Below the pieces are notes generated by a model, which did not search any database, was not told the origin of the DNA, and saw only the letters and a program-made list of their open reading frames with translations. Positions 46,419 to 56,489 of a DNA stretch of 64,000 bases are shown piece after piece. The stretch comes from Streptococcus mitis (GTDB lineage Bacteria; Bacillota; Bacilli; Lactobacillales; Streptococcaceae). Made by a program: the position numbers and the translations under genes. The stretch lies in assembly GCF_946190375.1 (NCBI RefSeq), contig NZ_CAMIAF010000002.1, forward strand, positions 86,766-150,765, written 5' to 3'. Position 1 is the stretch's first letter. Each line of letters begins with the position of its first letter.

Positions 46419-47483
46419 ATGAAACAAGAATGGTTTGAAAGTAATGATTTTATAAAAACAACAAGCAAGAACAAGCCTGATGAACAAGCCCAAGATGTTG
46501 CAGACAAGGCTGAAGAAACGATAGCCGTTCTCGATACACCAATTGAAAAAAATACTCAAGTAGAGGAGGAAGTCTCTCAAGCTGAAGTCGAACTGGAGAG
46601 TCAGCAAGAAGAGAAAATTGAAACGCCTGAAGACAGCGAATCGAGAACAGAAACAGAAGAAAAGAAGGCATCCAATTCTACTGAAGAAGAGCAAGACCTT
46701 TCTAAAGAAACAGAAAAAGTCACTATAGCTGAAGAGAGTCAAGAAGCACTTCCTCAGCAAAAACCAACCACGAAAGAGCCCCTTCTTATCAGTCAATCCT
46801 TAGAAAGTCCCTATATCCCCGACCAAACTCTAAAATCTACGGATAAATGGAAAGAGCAAGCGCTTGATTTTTGGTCTTGGCTAGTGGAAGCAATCAAATC
46901 TCCTACGAGCAATCTTGAAACAAGTAGCACACACAGTTACACAGCCTTTCTCTTGCTCATTCTGTTTTCTGCATCTTCCTTTTTCTTTAGTATCTACCAC
47001 ATCAAACATGCTTACTATGGACATATAGCAACTATGCATAATCACTTCCCTGAACAATTTGCTTCATTAAATCTCTTTTCGATTATCTCTATCCTAGTAG
47101 CAACAACACTCTTCTTCTTTTCATTCCTCTTGGGTAGTTTCGTTGTGAGACGATTTATCCACCAGGAAAAAGACTGGACGCTAGAAAAGATTCTCCAACA
47201 ATATAGTCAACTCTTGGCAATCCCAATCTTCCTCACTGCTATTGCTAGTTTCTTTGCTTTCTTTGATAGCCTACGATTTACAGCCCTCTTGTGTGTGATT
47301 AGCATTGGAATCATTCTGCTTGCCAGTCTCCATATCATTACAAGACCTAGTCAATCAAGTGAAACCGACTCCTTCTATCAGTTATTCTTATCTGTCCTTG
47401 TAAACGGAGTCATTATCCTCCTCTTCTTTGTAGCTGAAGTGGCACTAATTGGGGATTATCTTCGTATCTTGGCCTTTCTTTAA
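46419..47483 (+). CDS. Membrane protein with long acidic cytoplasmic N-terminus
   Basis: A 354-residue protein: residues 1-135 are highly charged and Glu/Gln/Ser/Thr-rich (EEEVSQAEVELESQQEEK), without hydrophobic segments, followed by about five helices from residue 180 on. AAAAAGGAGG precedes the ATG. It follows the DUF4097-type gene by 57 bases and is probably the last gene of the PadR operon. I recognise no functional family. Confidence 0.75.
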   Translation: MKQEWFESNDFIKTTSKNKPDEQAQDVADKAEETIAVLDTPIEKNTQVEEEVSQAEVELESQQEEKIETPEDSESRTETEEKKASNSTEEEQDLSKETEKVTIAEESQEALPQQKPTTKEPLLISQSLESPYIPDQTLKSTDKWKEQALDFWSWLVEAIKSPTSNLETSSTHSYTAFLLLILFSASSFFFSIYHIKHAYYGHIATMHNHFPEQFASLNLFSIISILVATTLFFFSFLLGSFVVRRFIHQEKDWTLEKILQQYSQLLAIPIFLTAIASFFAFFDSLRFTALLCVISIGIILLASLHIITRPSQSSETDSFYQLFLSVLVNGVIILLFFVAEVALIGDYLRILAFL

Positions 47484-47488
47484 GATTC

Positions 47489-47516
47489 AATCCTGTCTTT
47501 CACGGCAGGATTTTTT
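47489..47516 (+). terminator. Terminator of the PadR operon
   Basis: Stem AATCCTG with CAGGATT, then TTTT, just after the stop at 47483. Confidence 0.8.
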
Positions 47517-47526
47517 ATATGCTAAA

Positions 47527-47548
47527 AAGCAAGTCGATTGACCTGCTT
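47527..47548 (-). terminator. Terminator of the DUF4299 gene
   Basis: Stem AAGCAGGTC with GACTTGCTT (one wobble), 4-base loop, then TTTAG on the minus strand; convergent with the preceding terminator. Confidence 0.7.
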
Positions 47549-47553
47549 CTGAT

Positions 47554-48414
47554 TTACTCTTCTTGTGCTAATGCTTTAAAATCTTTGTCTAAGATGGGTT
47601 GCACTTCTAATTGATTGGCGTCTAGTTGGTGGTAAGATGCTGATGGTAGTGACTCTAAGAATCTTTCATAGTCCAAGCGAGCGATGGCTTCATAGTCTTC
47701 TGGTTTAGAGCCATCTCCTGTAATTTGAACCAAGTCAATCTCCCACTTGACTTCCTTATCCACCAATTGCTCCATATAGGCAGCAGGAACAAATGGCTCT
47801 CTCGGTAAAACAGTCTTGACGCCTTGAGCTAGATGGTAAACACCGTGCACTTGGCCTTCTCCATCCTGATAGAAGGAAACTCTTGCAAAGTAGGCGTCTG
47901 TCTCTTGAACCGCACGCACACGCGCTTCAAACTGAGCCAAGCCATCTTCTTCTAAAAAGCTTTTCAAATCCTCATGACTAAAGAAAACAGGATTAAAAAT
48001 TCCTTGGCAAATCGTAAAACGAGCTGCATTATCTGTCAGATGGGCTTGAATACTTGCTTGGAAATAAGCTTCAAAATCAAAACCATCTAGCCCCTCAATC
48101 TCAGTTCCTGTATAAGCAAGTAGGGCTTCTAAAAATGCTTTGATAATCTGCCAGTCTGTCTTCGTGAGTAGGTCAGGAAGATCGACACGGTAAGCCTTTT
48201 GACCATCAGCATAACTAATCTTAAAGAGAAATTGTGATTGACCCACTATCGCACACTCGATATACTCGAGACGATTAAGAGGCTGACGGAGATAAACCGC
48301 ATCATAACTATGTGACTCCAAACCATCTACCAAGGCCAAGATCGACTTGGCAGTCAAAATCTCTTGTTCTCCTAAAATGCTCTGTTTATTTGGAATAAAA
48401 AATGTTTTCGTCAT
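47554..48414 (-). CDS. DUF4299 family protein
   Basis: A 286-residue soluble protein that I place in DUF4299, a family of unknown function mainly in streptococci. No signal peptide, membrane segment or catalytic motif is seen; the sequence is acidic with many aromatic residues. AAAGGAG precedes the ATG. A promoter with a perfect cre site lies upstream, so expression should be repressed by CcpA when a good sugar is present. Single-gene unit with its own terminator. Confidence 0.75.
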   Translation of the reverse strand: MTKTFFIPNKQSILGEQEILTAKSILALVDGLESHSYDAVYLRQPLNRLEYIECAIVGQSQFLFKISYADGQKAYRVDLPDLLTKTDWQIIKAFLEALLAYTGTEIEGLDGFDFEAYFQASIQAHLTDNAARFTICQGIFNPVFFSHEDLKSFLEEDGLAQFEARVRAVQETDAYFARVSFYQDGEGQVHGVYHLAQGVKTVLPREPFVPAAYMEQLVDKEVKWEIDLVQITGDGSKPEDYEAIARLDYERFLESLPSASYHQLDANQLEVQPILDKDFKALAQEE

Positions 48415-48426
48415 AACTGGACTCCT

Positions 48427-48450
48427 TTGAAATCGTTTACATATAGTATA
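48427..48450 (-). promoter_or_regulatory. cre site and -10 of the DUF4299 gene
   Basis: TTGAAATCGTTTACA (plus 48427-48441) fits the CcpA consensus WTGNAANCGNWNNCW at every position. The minus-strand -10 TATACT is at 48450-48445, so the cre covers the start of transcription, a repressing position. Confidence 0.7.
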
Positions 48451-48508
48451 CCTTATTTTTCTGAAAGATACAGAAACAAACTTTAGATTTTTGAGTAAAA
48501 AGCATAGA

Positions 48509-48531
48509 AAAACAGCCCCTGAGGACTGTTT
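48509..48531 (-). terminator. trhO terminator
   Basis: Stem AAACAG with CTGTTT and a 10-base loop, then TTC on the minus strand, after the stop at 48536. Confidence 0.6.
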
Positions 48532-48535
48532 AATC

Positions 48536-49522
48536 TTATACAGTAGCTACTTGATCCAAGCTTTCACCGATAGCAGCTAAGCGCTCGACAACTTCAGCTT
48601 GTGTCAATTCATTTTCTGAAACATAGCGGTTACGTGGGTGAACACGGCACTCGTGTGAGCATCCACGAAGGTACTTGTCTTCATTTTCTTCTGATGTCAA
48701 GATACGACGGTTACAGAATGGATTTCCACAGTTGACATAACGTTCACATGGTGTTCCATCAAACCAGTCTTTCCCTACGATGGTTGGGTTAACATGGTTG
48801 ACATCTACGGCGATACGCTCGTCAAAAACGTACATTTTCCCATCCCAAAGCTCACCTTGGACTTCTGGGTCTTTACCATAAGTTGCGATTCCTCCGTGCA
48901 ATTGGCCGACATCTTTGTAGCCTTCACGGACCATCCAGCCTGAGAATTTCTCACAGCGAACCCCACCTGTACAGTAAACCACGACACGCTTGTCCATGAA
49001 TTTTTCCTTGTTGTCACGGACCCATTGTGGCAATTCACGGAAGTTGCGGATGTCTGGGCGGATAGCTCCACGGAAATGTCCTAGGTCGTACTCGTAATCG
49101 TTACGTGTGTCAAGGACCACTGTATCTTCGTCAAGAAGGGCTTCTTTGAACTCTTTTGGAGACAAGTAAGCACCCGTTGTTTCAAGCGGGTTGATGTCGT
49201 TGTCAAAGTCGTTATCTTCTAAACCAAGGTGGACAATCTCTTTCTTGTAGCGAACAAACATCTTCTTGAAGGCTTGTTCATTTTCTTCGTCAATCTTGAA
49301 CCAGAGGTCTTCCATACCTGGAAGGCTGTGAACGTAGTCCATGTATTTTTGAGTTGTTTCGTAGTCACCTGAAACTGTTCCGTTAATTCCCTCGTCAGCG
49401 ACTAGGATACGGCCTTTCAAGCCGATTGATTTACAGAAAGCCAAGTGGTCTGCAGCAAATTGCTCTGCATTTTCAATTGGAGTATAAAGGTAGTAAAGTA
49501 AGACACGAATATCTTTTGCCAT
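48536..49522 (-). CDS. trhO: tRNA uridine(34) hydroxylase TrhO (rhodanese-related)
   Basis: A 328-residue protein: N-terminal acylphosphatase-like domain ([18 protein letters not shown]), a rhodanese domain with active-site loop [15 protein letters not shown] (Cys near residue 180) and a C-terminal cysteine-rich part ([30 protein letters not shown]). This is the YceA/TrhO family, which hydroxylates U34 of certain tRNAs using prephenate-derived or O2-dependent chemistry. The ATG at 49522 gives the family N-terminus [13 protein letters not shown]; the frame is open 45 bases further. Confidence 0.92.
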   Translation of the reverse strand: MAKDIRVLLYYLYTPIENAEQFAADHLAFCKSIGLKGRILVADEGINGTVSGDYETTQKYMDYVHSLPGMEDLWFKIDEENEQAFKKMFVRYKKEIVHLGLEDNDFDNDINPLETTGAYLSPKEFKEALLDEDTVVLDTRNDYEYDLGHFRGAIRPDIRNFRELPQWVRDNKEKFMDKRVVVYCTGGVRCEKFSGWMVREGYKDVGQLHGGIATYGKDPEVQGELWDGKMYVFDERIAVDVNHVNPTIVGKDWFDGTPCERYVNCGNPFCNRRILTSEENEDKYLRGCSHECRVHPRNRYVSENELTQAEVVERLAAIGESLDQVATV

Positions 49523-49703
49523 AAGATTTGTTCTCTTTTCTATTCTTAAATTTTCAGAATTTTTCATCTAACTATACTAGTATACCTGCTTGAGAAAACG
49601 AATGCAATTTATTTGACTGGAAATTGGAGAGGGTTCTTAAGATTTCCTGAATGGTTTAAGAGAAAAAATCCAAAACATGGATATCTATGTTATTGTTTCA
49701 AAA

Positions 49704-49745
49704 AATCACTGCCTCCCCCAGATAAACCTGAGGAAAACAGTGATT
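49704..49745 (-). terminator. Terminator of the N-glycan importer operon
   Basis: Stem AATCACTG with CAGTGATT, 26-base loop containing a CCTC/GAGG inner stem, then TTTTTG on the minus strand. Confidence 0.7.
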
Positions 49746-49791
49746 CAATTTTTAGGAATTAGGAATGAATACACGAAATCAATTTAGCTGA

Positions 49792-51270
49792 TTATTTTTT
49801 GTTTTTCAAGAATTCATCGTATTGTTTTTGCATTTCGTTCAATACTTTATCGTAGGCACCTTCAGATTTCAATTTTTCCATCAATTCTGGAATAGCTTTA
49901 TCTGGGTCTACAGTACCAGTGTTGATAGCTGTATCGAATTGTTGCATTGTGTTAGAGATAGCTGAGATTTCAGATTTCACATTGTCAGTGTTAAAGATGA
50001 ATCCAAGCGCTGGAGATTCTTTAGCTTCTGCCAATTGTTTCTTAGAATCTTCGATTTGTTGGTCTGTAACGTTTTCGTTGATGTACAGGATCCAGTTGTT
50101 ACCTGTGTTCCATCCACCCATGTGAGTGTTTCCTTTGTAGCCATCAAGGACGCGTACACGGTTTTCTTTACCTGCAAGTTTTTCCCAGTTCTTGCCTTCT
50201 GGACCGTAAACAAGACCGTTCAAAAGTTCTGGGTTAGTGTTCAAGAGGTTCAACACTTCCATTGATTTTTCTTTGTTCTTAGAGTTGTTTGAGATGACAA
50301 AGTTAGCAACTTGTGTTGTTTGGTTTTTCTTGATGAAGTTAGTGATTGGTTTGATTTGGATGTCTTTGTTAGCAACACGTGAAAGCAAGCTGTTACCGTA
50401 GTCAGCTGGTCCTACTGTTTCTTCACGAACGAACCAAGTATCTTGTTGAAGGTCAAATGAAGTATCGCTTGTTGCTACGTCTTTTGGAATGTATCCAGCT
50501 TCATAGAATTTGTGAAGAGTCTTCAAGTGTTCTTTGAAACGAGGTACTTCGTAACGGTTTACGATCTTAGTAGTGTCTCCTTCAAGGTCGATAACGAATG
50601 GAAGTCCATTTGGAACTGGGTAGTCAAAGTTATCAGATGGGATGAAGTTCTTAGTAACCGCAAATGGCACTACATCTGGAGCTTTTTCTTTGATTTGTTT
50701 CAATACTGGTTCAAGTGTTTCGTATGAAGTGACACCTGAAATATCGATACCGTATTTAGCAAGAAGAGTTCCGTTGAAGGCGAAGTTTTGAGATGATGCA
50801 ACGTTGGCGGCAACTGGAACTGCGTAAATTTTACCGTTAATGCTGTTACCTTTGATGTAAGCTGGGTCAAGTGCTTTGTAAAGTTCTGCCCCTTCTTTCT
50901 TATACAAGTCAGTCAAGTCAGCATAGGCACCTTTTTGAGCATTTACAACATAGTTAGATGCAAAGGCGATATCGTAGTTTTCACCAGATGATGTGATAAC
51001 TGACATTTTCTTATCATAGTCACCCCATCCAAGATATTGGATATCCAATTTAGCACCAACTTTTTCACCGATAATTTTGTTAGCATTTTCTAACAATTCA
51101 TCCAAGTTATCTGGTTTGTCCCCGATTTGGTACATTTTGATAACAGTCTTATCACCTGAAGCTGAGTCAGCAGCCTTTTTGTTACCTGAAAGGTTTCCAC
51201 AAGCAGCGAGACCAGCAGCCAAAGCGACTACACTAGCAGATGCAAAAGCATATTTTTTCCAGTTTTTCAT
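49792..51270 (-). CDS. ngtS: N-glycan ABC transporter substrate-binding lipoprotein (NgtS-like)
   Basis: A 492-residue family-1-type solute-binding lipoprotein with lipobox LAACGN (Cys about residue 24). DUF3502-like C-terminal part (GFIFNTDNVKSEISAISNTMQQ) as in binders for complex oligosaccharides. The ATG at 51270 follows AAAGGAGTTTTTGTC; the frame is open 69 bases further. In pneumococcus the homologous protein (SP_0092 as recalled) binds host N-glycans freed by endoglycosidase. It is last in its operon, separated from the permeases by a BOX element. Confidence 0.85.
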   Translation of the reverse strand: MKNWKKYAFASASVVALAAGLAACGNLSGNKKAADSASGDKTVIKMYQIGDKPDNLDELLENANKIIGEKVGAKLDIQYLGWGDYDKKMSVITSSGENYDIAFASNYVVNAQKGAYADLTDLYKKEGAELYKALDPAYIKGNSINGKIYAVPVAANVASSQNFAFNGTLLAKYGIDISGVTSYETLEPVLKQIKEKAPDVVPFAVTKNFIPSDNFDYPVPNGLPFVIDLEGDTTKIVNRYEVPRFKEHLKTLHKFYEAGYIPKDVATSDTSFDLQQDTWFVREETVGPADYGNSLLSRVANKDIQIKPITNFIKKNQTTQVANFVISNNSKNKEKSMEVLNLLNTNPELLNGLVYGPEGKNWEKLAGKENRVRVLDGYKGNTHMGGWNTGNNWILYINENVTDQQIEDSKKQLAEAKESPALGFIFNTDNVKSEISAISNTMQQFDTAINTGTVDPDKAIPELMEKLKSEGAYDKVLNEMQKQYDEFLKNKK

Positions 51271-51321
51271 GACAAAAACTCCTTTTTTTATTTTTAAACT
51301 TATAAACAATGTAATGATCTT

Positions 51322-51518
51322 ATACTCAATGAAAATCAAAGAGCAAACTAGGAAACTAACCGCAGGTTGCTCAAAACACTGTTTTGAGGTTGCAGATAGA
51401 ACTGACGAAGTCAGCTCAAAACACAGTTTTGAGGTTGTAGATAAGACTGACGAAGTCAGTTACCTATACCTACGGCAAGGCGACGTTGACGCGGTTTGAA
51501 GAGATTTTCGAAGAGTAT
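51322..51518 (-). repeat. BOX element with two boxB-like units
   Basis: Ends ATACTCAATGAAAATC (left) and GATTTTCGAAGAGTAT (right); TGACGAAGTCAG occurs twice (about 51402-51413 and 51449-51460), showing a duplicated boxB. It is inserted between permease and binding-protein genes of one operon. Confidence 0.9.
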
Positions 51519-51571
51519 CAACTTCACACAAGGGAAGTTGGGAACTGAGAAATGTTCTTTCTCAACAAGCA

Positions 51572-52495
51572 CTATTCTTTCACACCACCGATAGTCAAAC
51601 CTTTTACAAAGTAGCGTTGGAAGAATGGATATAGAATCGCGATTGGAAGGGTTGCGACCACAACCATGGCCATACGTCCTGTTTCTTTCGGTAGAGCAAC
51701 GCCCAGTTGACCAGAGAGGCCGACCGCTTTGGCGATGTAATCCATATTTTGTTGAATTTGCATCAGCAAATATTGCAATGGATACAAGTTGTCACTCTTG
51801 ATATAAAGAAGGGCGTTGAACCAGTCATTCCAGAAACCAAGAGCTGTTAAGAGCGTAATGGTTGCGATACCTGGTAGTGACAATGGCAAACAGATTTGGA
51901 AGAAGATCCGGGCTTCACTGGCACCATCGATACGAGCGGATTCAAGAATGGCTTCTGGAATGGTCTTCTTGAAGAAGGAACGCATCAAGATGATGTTAAA
52001 TGGTGAGAGAAGCATCGGAACAATCAAGGCCCAAACTGTATCACCAAGTTGAAGTAAACGAGTTACCACGATATAGCCCGGTACCAAACCAGCGTTGAAC
52101 AACATACTAAGAAGGGCAAAAATCGTAAAGAATCTGCGATACTTGAAGGTTGTCCGTGAAATAGCGTAGGCATAAGTTGTTGTGATAAAAACGTTTGTGA
52201 TAGTCCCCACCACTGTTACAAAGACTGAGATGAAGAGGGCTTGGAGAATTTTATCCTTAAACTGTGCCAAAAACTCAAAACCGTCTAATCCAAATTGAGA
52301 TGGGAAGAAGCTATATCCATTTTGGAGGATACTCTTTTCATCTGTTACCGAAATAACGATAACGAATACAAAGGGTAGGATACAAGAGAGGGCGATCAAA
52401 CCAGAAATGGTACTGAAGAAGATATCTGCTTTCTTACTGAAGGAGTGAATGCCGACATTATCAATTTTTTCTTTTTTAATTTTCTTTTCTGCCAT
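51572..52495 (-). CDS. N-glycan ABC transporter permease (MalG-like)
   Basis: A 307-residue permease with six helices and the EAA loop ESARIDGASEARIFFQICLPLSLPG that docks to the ATPase. It belongs to the carbohydrate uptake CUT1, MalG-like group. ATG at 52495 with GGAGGAGAAT upstream; the frame is open 51 bases further, overlapping the other permease. NgtP2-type by position. The energising ATPase (MsmK in pneumococcus) is encoded elsewhere. Confidence 0.9.
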   Translation of the reverse strand: MAEKKIKKEKIDNVGIHSFSKKADIFFSTISGLIALSCILPFVFVIVISVTDEKSILQNGYSFFPSQFGLDGFEFLAQFKDKILQALFISVFVTVVGTITNVFITTTYAYAISRTTFKYRRFFTIFALLSMLFNAGLVPGYIVVTRLLQLGDTVWALIVPMLLSPFNIILMRSFFKKTIPEAILESARIDGASEARIFFQICLPLSLPGIATITLLTALGFWNDWFNALLYIKSDNLYPLQYLLMQIQQNMDYIAKAVGLSGQLGVALPKETGRMAMVVVATLPIAILYPFFQRYFVKGLTIGGVKE

Positions 52496-52508
52496 ATTCT
52501 CCTCCTTT

Positions 52509-53438
52509 CTAGAACAAGGCTGAGTTTGGATCAACTCGTCTTGCAAGTAAGTTTGATAAGATAACCAGAATCAAGCCAACAACTGATTGATAGAGACCTG
52601 CTGCTGATGCCATGCCGATATCCGCTGTCTGAGTCAATCCGTTATAGACATAAACATCCAAGACGTTGGTTACGTTGTAAAGCTGACCAGCATTGTGTGG
52701 GATTTGGTAGAAGAGACCGAAGTCTGCACGGAAGATATTTCCGACTGCAAGGATGGTCAATACGGTTACCAATGGTGTCAACTGCGGAATGGTTACGTTC
52801 CGAATACGTTGCCATTTGCTAGCCCCGTCCACTGTTGCTGCTTCGTAGTAGGTTGGATCAATTCCCATGATGGTCGCATAATACATGACACTGCTATATC
52901 CAAAACCTTTCCAAATACCTAGGAAAAGTAGGAGATATGGCCAGATACCCAAGTCAGCGTAGAAATTGATTTCTTTGAGACCAAGAGTTTCCAATAAATG
53001 GTTGAAGACCCCTTTATCAATGTTTAGGAAGGCATCTGTAAAGAAACTGATGATAACCCAAGACAAGAAGTAAGGGAACAACATAGAAGTTTGGAAGATC
53101 TTAACCATTCTCTTAGAACGGAGTTCACTGAGGATGATGGCAATTCCTACAGACACAATCAAACCGATAAAGATAAAGCCGAGATTGTAGAGGACAGTAT
53201 TTCGTGTGATAATAAAGGCGTCTCTTGAACTAAACAAGAATCTGAAGTTATCGAGTCCGACCCATTTACTATTCATGATACTATCTATGAATCCATTACT
53301 GGTCATGTGGTAGTCTTTGAAGGCAACCACGTTCCCAAATACTGGAATGTAGAAGAATAGAATCAACCAGAGTGCCCCTGGTAAAACCATCAAGAGAAAG
53401 ATCCAGTTGTCTCTCAAGGTTTTTGAAAACTTATTCAT
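52509..53438 (-). CDS. N-glycan ABC transporter permease (MalF-like)
   Basis: A 309-residue six-helix permease of the CUT1 family; EAA loop EAATVDGASKWQRIRNVTIPQLTPL. It starts FSKTLRDNWIFLLMVLPGALWLILFFYIP. ATG at 53438 after GGGAGGAAATT. First gene of the importer operon, NgtP1-type by position; a promoter with a cre site lies upstream. Confidence 0.9.
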   Translation of the reverse strand: MNKFSKTLRDNWIFLLMVLPGALWLILFFYIPVFGNVVAFKDYHMTSNGFIDSIMNSKWVGLDNFRFLFSSRDAFIITRNTVLYNLGFIFIGLIVSVGIAIILSELRSKRMVKIFQTSMLFPYFLSWVIISFFTDAFLNIDKGVFNHLLETLGLKEINFYADLGIWPYLLLFLGIWKGFGYSSVMYYATIMGIDPTYYEAATVDGASKWQRIRNVTIPQLTPLVTVLTILAVGNIFRADFGLFYQIPHNAGQLYNVTNVLDVYVYNGLTQTADIGMASAAGLYQSVVGLILVILSNLLARRVDPNSALF

Positions 53439-53491
53439 AATTTCCTCCCTTTTTATTTTGATATCCATCTAAAAATTCCTTTTTAGACTTT

Positions 53492-53533
53492 TGATAACGA
53501 TTACATTATTAGTATACTCCTATTTGCAAGTTA
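53492..53533 (-). promoter_or_regulatory. Promoter and cre site of the N-glycan importer
   Basis: Minus-strand -10 TATACT (53516-53511) is preceded 17 bases earlier by TTAACC. TGTAATCGTTATCA (minus strand, 53505-53492) matches the CcpA core TGWAANCGNTNWCA at every position and lies just downstream of the -10, a repressing position. Confidence 0.72.
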
Positions 53534-53558
53534 GGTTAAACTACTAATTATAGAAAAA

Positions 53559-53584
53559 ACTCCACAAATTATTTTATGTGGAGT
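53559..53584 (-). terminator. Terminator of the N-glycosidase operon
   Basis: Stem ACTCCACA with TGTGGAGT, 10-base loop, then TTTTTTC on the minus strand. Confidence 0.75.
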
Positions 53585-53647
53585 ACTTTTTTAAGAAAGG
53601 GATGTTTCACGAGAAACACTCTGGGTAAGAGCACGATGTTCTTGTTT

Positions 53648-55528
53648 TTAGGTCGTATAAATGGTTGAAGCTGTCGCAATAGTATGCCACTGGTTAGCTG
53701 TTGTTGCTGCGAAGTCTTTGTCTGCGTAGAAATCAGTAAATGGCAAGATGTCTACTTCTAGTTCTTCGATGCGGTCAAGCTGACCTGCCAGATAAACCTC
53801 TATACGACTTTCTGCTCGCTTGATGCGTTGCAAGAGTCCGCCCATACGGATATCAACTGTATCCAAGCCAAAGACCTTGTTTTCCTTCAACCATTGGTGG
53901 CTAAAGAGGGCATGGAAGTGTTCGATTTGGCTTCTGAGTTCTGGTAATTCTTGTCTGGCGATTTCTTGCAAACTTTCTTTATCACCTTCTTGGTAGGCCT
54001 CACGAATGCGCCGTCCCACATACACTTTGCTACTTAAAATAGCATTCAACTGGGCCTGAGTTTCAAAGAGGTAGGCATAGTTGCCAGCTTTTTCTTTAAT
54101 GTTAGCAAGCGTCTCAGCAGCCTGAGCGAAGTGCGGTTTGTCCTGTTCAGGTGTCATGTGTCGGTCAAGGAGCGGACAGAGAATATCCTGATAAAAGACA
54201 TAGCGGTTAGGATTGATCCCGCTGAGATTGCCTGGCAGGTCTGGTAAAAGGTTGGCAAGGTCAATCTGCATAAAATCTTCAACCGATAAACCTGTATTGG
54301 TCTTGAAGTGTGCAGACAAACGGTCCAGGTCATTGCGGTAGCAGAGTTCTGCCCAGATTTGCAAGCTTGGTAGGACAGAGAATTGGGCTGTTTCCCCACC
54401 ATTATCCCCCCAACCCGTTACAATGACTTCTTTGATGTCATTGGCACGGCAGGCTTTATTGGCCTCGATAGCCACTAGACGGCTGAAATGGTTATTGGGT
54501 GTAAAGCCAATCCACTTCCAAGCTCCCCCTGCAAATGCAAGGTCATGACTAATCTTATGATGGTTGCGGAAGTTGCGATTGTATTTTTCCTCGCTATCCT
54601 GATAATAGTCCCAGTAAACCAAGGTTACACGGTCTTTGAGACGGTCTAGGTAGACACGAGTTTCTTCTGGAATTTCCACATCACGGTCGTACTGGCCATC
54701 TGCTGACATGAGCTTGAAGAACATATCGCTCCACATCTGGCAGTGGAAACCATACTTATCGGCAATATCCAGCACGCGCTCCAAGTGTTGGCACATGAGG
54801 AGACTACGGTCCACAACACCGTTTAGAATCAGGTAACGTCCCAAGCCAACCAAGTGGGCTTCGTCCATCCCGATATTAACCTTGCGAGTTTGTAGTTTAG
54901 ATAGAGTAGCAAACATGCCATCAATCAGATTATAAACCTTTTCTTCGCCGATAAGGAGAATGTCCTCTACATCACGGAGCTCCTGCACTTCCTTGACACC
55001 CCATTTAACAAAGGCTGACAAGTGGGCCAAGGTCTGAATACAAGGAACAAAAGTCATGTCAAACTGTTGGGCGTAGGCTTCGATTTCCTGTAATTCCTCA
55101 GCTGAGTAAGCTCCACGGAAATAGCCAAAGTAAGGCTGCCCTTCAATCTGGTAGGTATCTTCCATGTAAAGCTCAAAGGTTGAGTAGCCCATGAGAGCCA
55201 AGACCTCAATCATCTGCTTGGCAGCAGCCACATTCAGCACCGCATTTCTCGAACAGTCTGCCATATAAGCCAAATCTTCATAAGCTGCTTGTTCTTCAAT
55301 CTCTACTTTATCACCTTCTGCTAGAGCTGTTACCAACAAGGACAAGGTACGATAAAGTTGGTGAGGTTTGCGGTAAGTTAGTTGATAGTGGCCACCCTCA
55401 CCCTTGATAGAGATAGAGGCTTGGTCAGACTGAGCGACAGCTACCTCTACATCTGGTAGCGAAATGTGCTTTATCAGCCAGTCGATTGCCTGAGTTTGTT
55501 TGGAACTAATTCCTGTAAATCTTACCAT
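53648..55528 (-). CDS. GH20 exo-beta-N-acetylglucosaminidase (GH20C-like)
   Basis: A 626-residue cytoplasmic glycosidase (no signal peptide). It shows a TIM barrel with [16 protein letters not shown], the catalytic pair region GMDEAHLVG (Asp-Glu near residues 218-219) and [15 protein letters not shown]. It corresponds to GH20C of pneumococcus, which removes terminal beta-N-acetyl-hexosamine inside the cell. It overlaps the ROK gene by seven bases. It is the last gene of a four-gene operon GH125-GH38-ROK-GH20. Confidence 0.82.
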   Translation of the reverse strand: MVRFTGISSKQTQAIDWLIKHISLPDVEVAVAQSDQASISIKGEGGHYQLTYRKPHQLYRTLSLLVTALAEGDKVEIEEQAAYEDLAYMADCSRNAVLNVAAAKQMIEVLALMGYSTFELYMEDTYQIEGQPYFGYFRGAYSAEELQEIEAYAQQFDMTFVPCIQTLAHLSAFVKWGVKEVQELRDVEDILLIGEEKVYNLIDGMFATLSKLQTRKVNIGMDEAHLVGLGRYLILNGVVDRSLLMCQHLERVLDIADKYGFHCQMWSDMFFKLMSADGQYDRDVEIPEETRVYLDRLKDRVTLVYWDYYQDSEEKYNRNFRNHHKISHDLAFAGGAWKWIGFTPNNHFSRLVAIEANKACRANDIKEVIVTGWGDNGGETAQFSVLPSLQIWAELCYRNDLDRLSAHFKTNTGLSVEDFMQIDLANLLPDLPGNLSGINPNRYVFYQDILCPLLDRHMTPEQDKPHFAQAAETLANIKEKAGNYAYLFETQAQLNAILSSKVYVGRRIREAYQEGDKESLQEIARQELPELRSQIEHFHALFSHQWLKENKVFGLDTVDIRMGGLLQRIKRAESRIEVYLAGQLDRIEELEVDILPFTDFYADKDFAATTANQWHTIATASTIYTT

Positions 55529-56403
55529 TGGTTTTCCTCCTGTAGCCAGTTGACAAGGGCACCGTAGAGATTGGCATCTGCGTGATAGGTGCAGGCCTGG
55601 ATAACAGGTGCGACCGTGTATTCTTCGTAGGTTTCAACAAAGTTATCAACAGCCTTCTTGACACCTTGAATAAAATCTGGATTTTGACTGATAGAGCCTC
55701 CCAGACTAATGACATCTGGGTCGATGAGATACTGAATATTGAGCAAGCCTTGCGCCAGATTACGGTTCATGCGCTCAATGGCTTCTTGGCAAAGAGCATT
55801 GCCAGCTGCCGCCTCTTGGTAAATCTTGCGACCGTCCCAGTCAGTCTGACCAGATTTTTCAATCACGTAGCGCACCATATTCCCAGTTGACGCTAGTTGC
55901 GACCAGTTGTTGAGCTCTTCAGCAGGGGCAAGGGTTGTCATGTAGCCAAATTCTCCACCCAGGCCGTGGCGACCTCGATGAAGTCTACCATTAATAATCA
56001 TGGCTCCGCCAATCCCTGTCCCAATCACGACACAGGCTGCATTTTCAAGTTCTGGGTGGGCCAGTAATTCACTGAGTCCAACGCAGTTGGCATCATTTTC
56101 TAAATGGATAGGTAGCTGATAAGAGCTAAGCGCCTCATACCAAGAAAATCCGTGGATGTAGGGCACCGCACTGAAGCCATCAATCACACCTGTCTCTTGA
56201 TTGACCGCACCTGGAACGCTCATAGCAATCCCACTGTAATCCTGCTCTGACAAGCGTTGATCTAGCCACGCTAGTAAGTCCTCCAAGTTTTCAGGCGTTG
56301 GGATACTTGTCTTATCTAGTATTTTCCCATCAGGAGTCAGACTGGCAAACTTAATTCCAGTCCCTCCGATATCAATCGTTGCAATGGTCATTGTTTTTAC
56401 CAT
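55522..56403 (-). CDS. ROK family sugar kinase or regulator
   Basis: A 293-residue ROK protein with ATP motif [13 protein letters not shown] at the start, [40 protein letters not shown] and [15 protein letters not shown]. The zinc-binding cysteine cluster of many ROK proteins is missing (GLGGEFGYM). There is no DNA-binding domain, so a kinase (mannose or N-acetylglucosamine type) is more likely. Start at 56403 or 56391; the ATG directly follows a terminator-like hairpin (see findings). Confidence 0.85.
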   Translation of the reverse strand: MVKTMTIATIDIGGTGIKFASLTPDGKILDKTSIPTPENLEDLLAWLDQRLSEQDYSGIAMSVPGAVNQETGVIDGFSAVPYIHGFSWYEALSSYQLPIHLENDANCVGLSELLAHPELENAACVVIGTGIGGAMIINGRLHRGRHGLGGEFGYMTTLAPAEELNNWSQLASTGNMVRYVIEKSGQTDWDGRKIYQEAAAGNALCQEAIERMNRNLAQGLLNIQYLIDPDVISLGGSISQNPDFIQGVKKAVDNFVETYEEYTVAPVIQACTYHADANLYGALVNWLQEENQW

Positions 56404-56407
56404 AAAA

Positions 56408-56446
56408 AGGGGCGAATCAGCAGTTAGTTCTTACCTTTTCGCCCCT
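56408..56446 (-). terminator. Terminator-like hairpin between GH38 and ROK genes
   Basis: Minus strand: AGGGGCGAA (56446-56438) pairs with TTCGCCCCT (56416-56408), followed at once by TTTTATG, the ROK start codon. The AAAGGAGG just before the stem is the only good ribosome site. It may act as a partial terminator or a translational switch. Confidence 0.6.
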
Positions 56447-56489
56447 CCTTTCTATCTTGTAGTATTAGTTATCAAACACTTTCAAAATC

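Noticed and set aside
53604-53619. Palindrome TGTTTC-ACGA-GAAACA near the GH20 gene end
   Set aside because: Could be an operator, but it lies downstream of the operon and away from any promoter; left unassigned.
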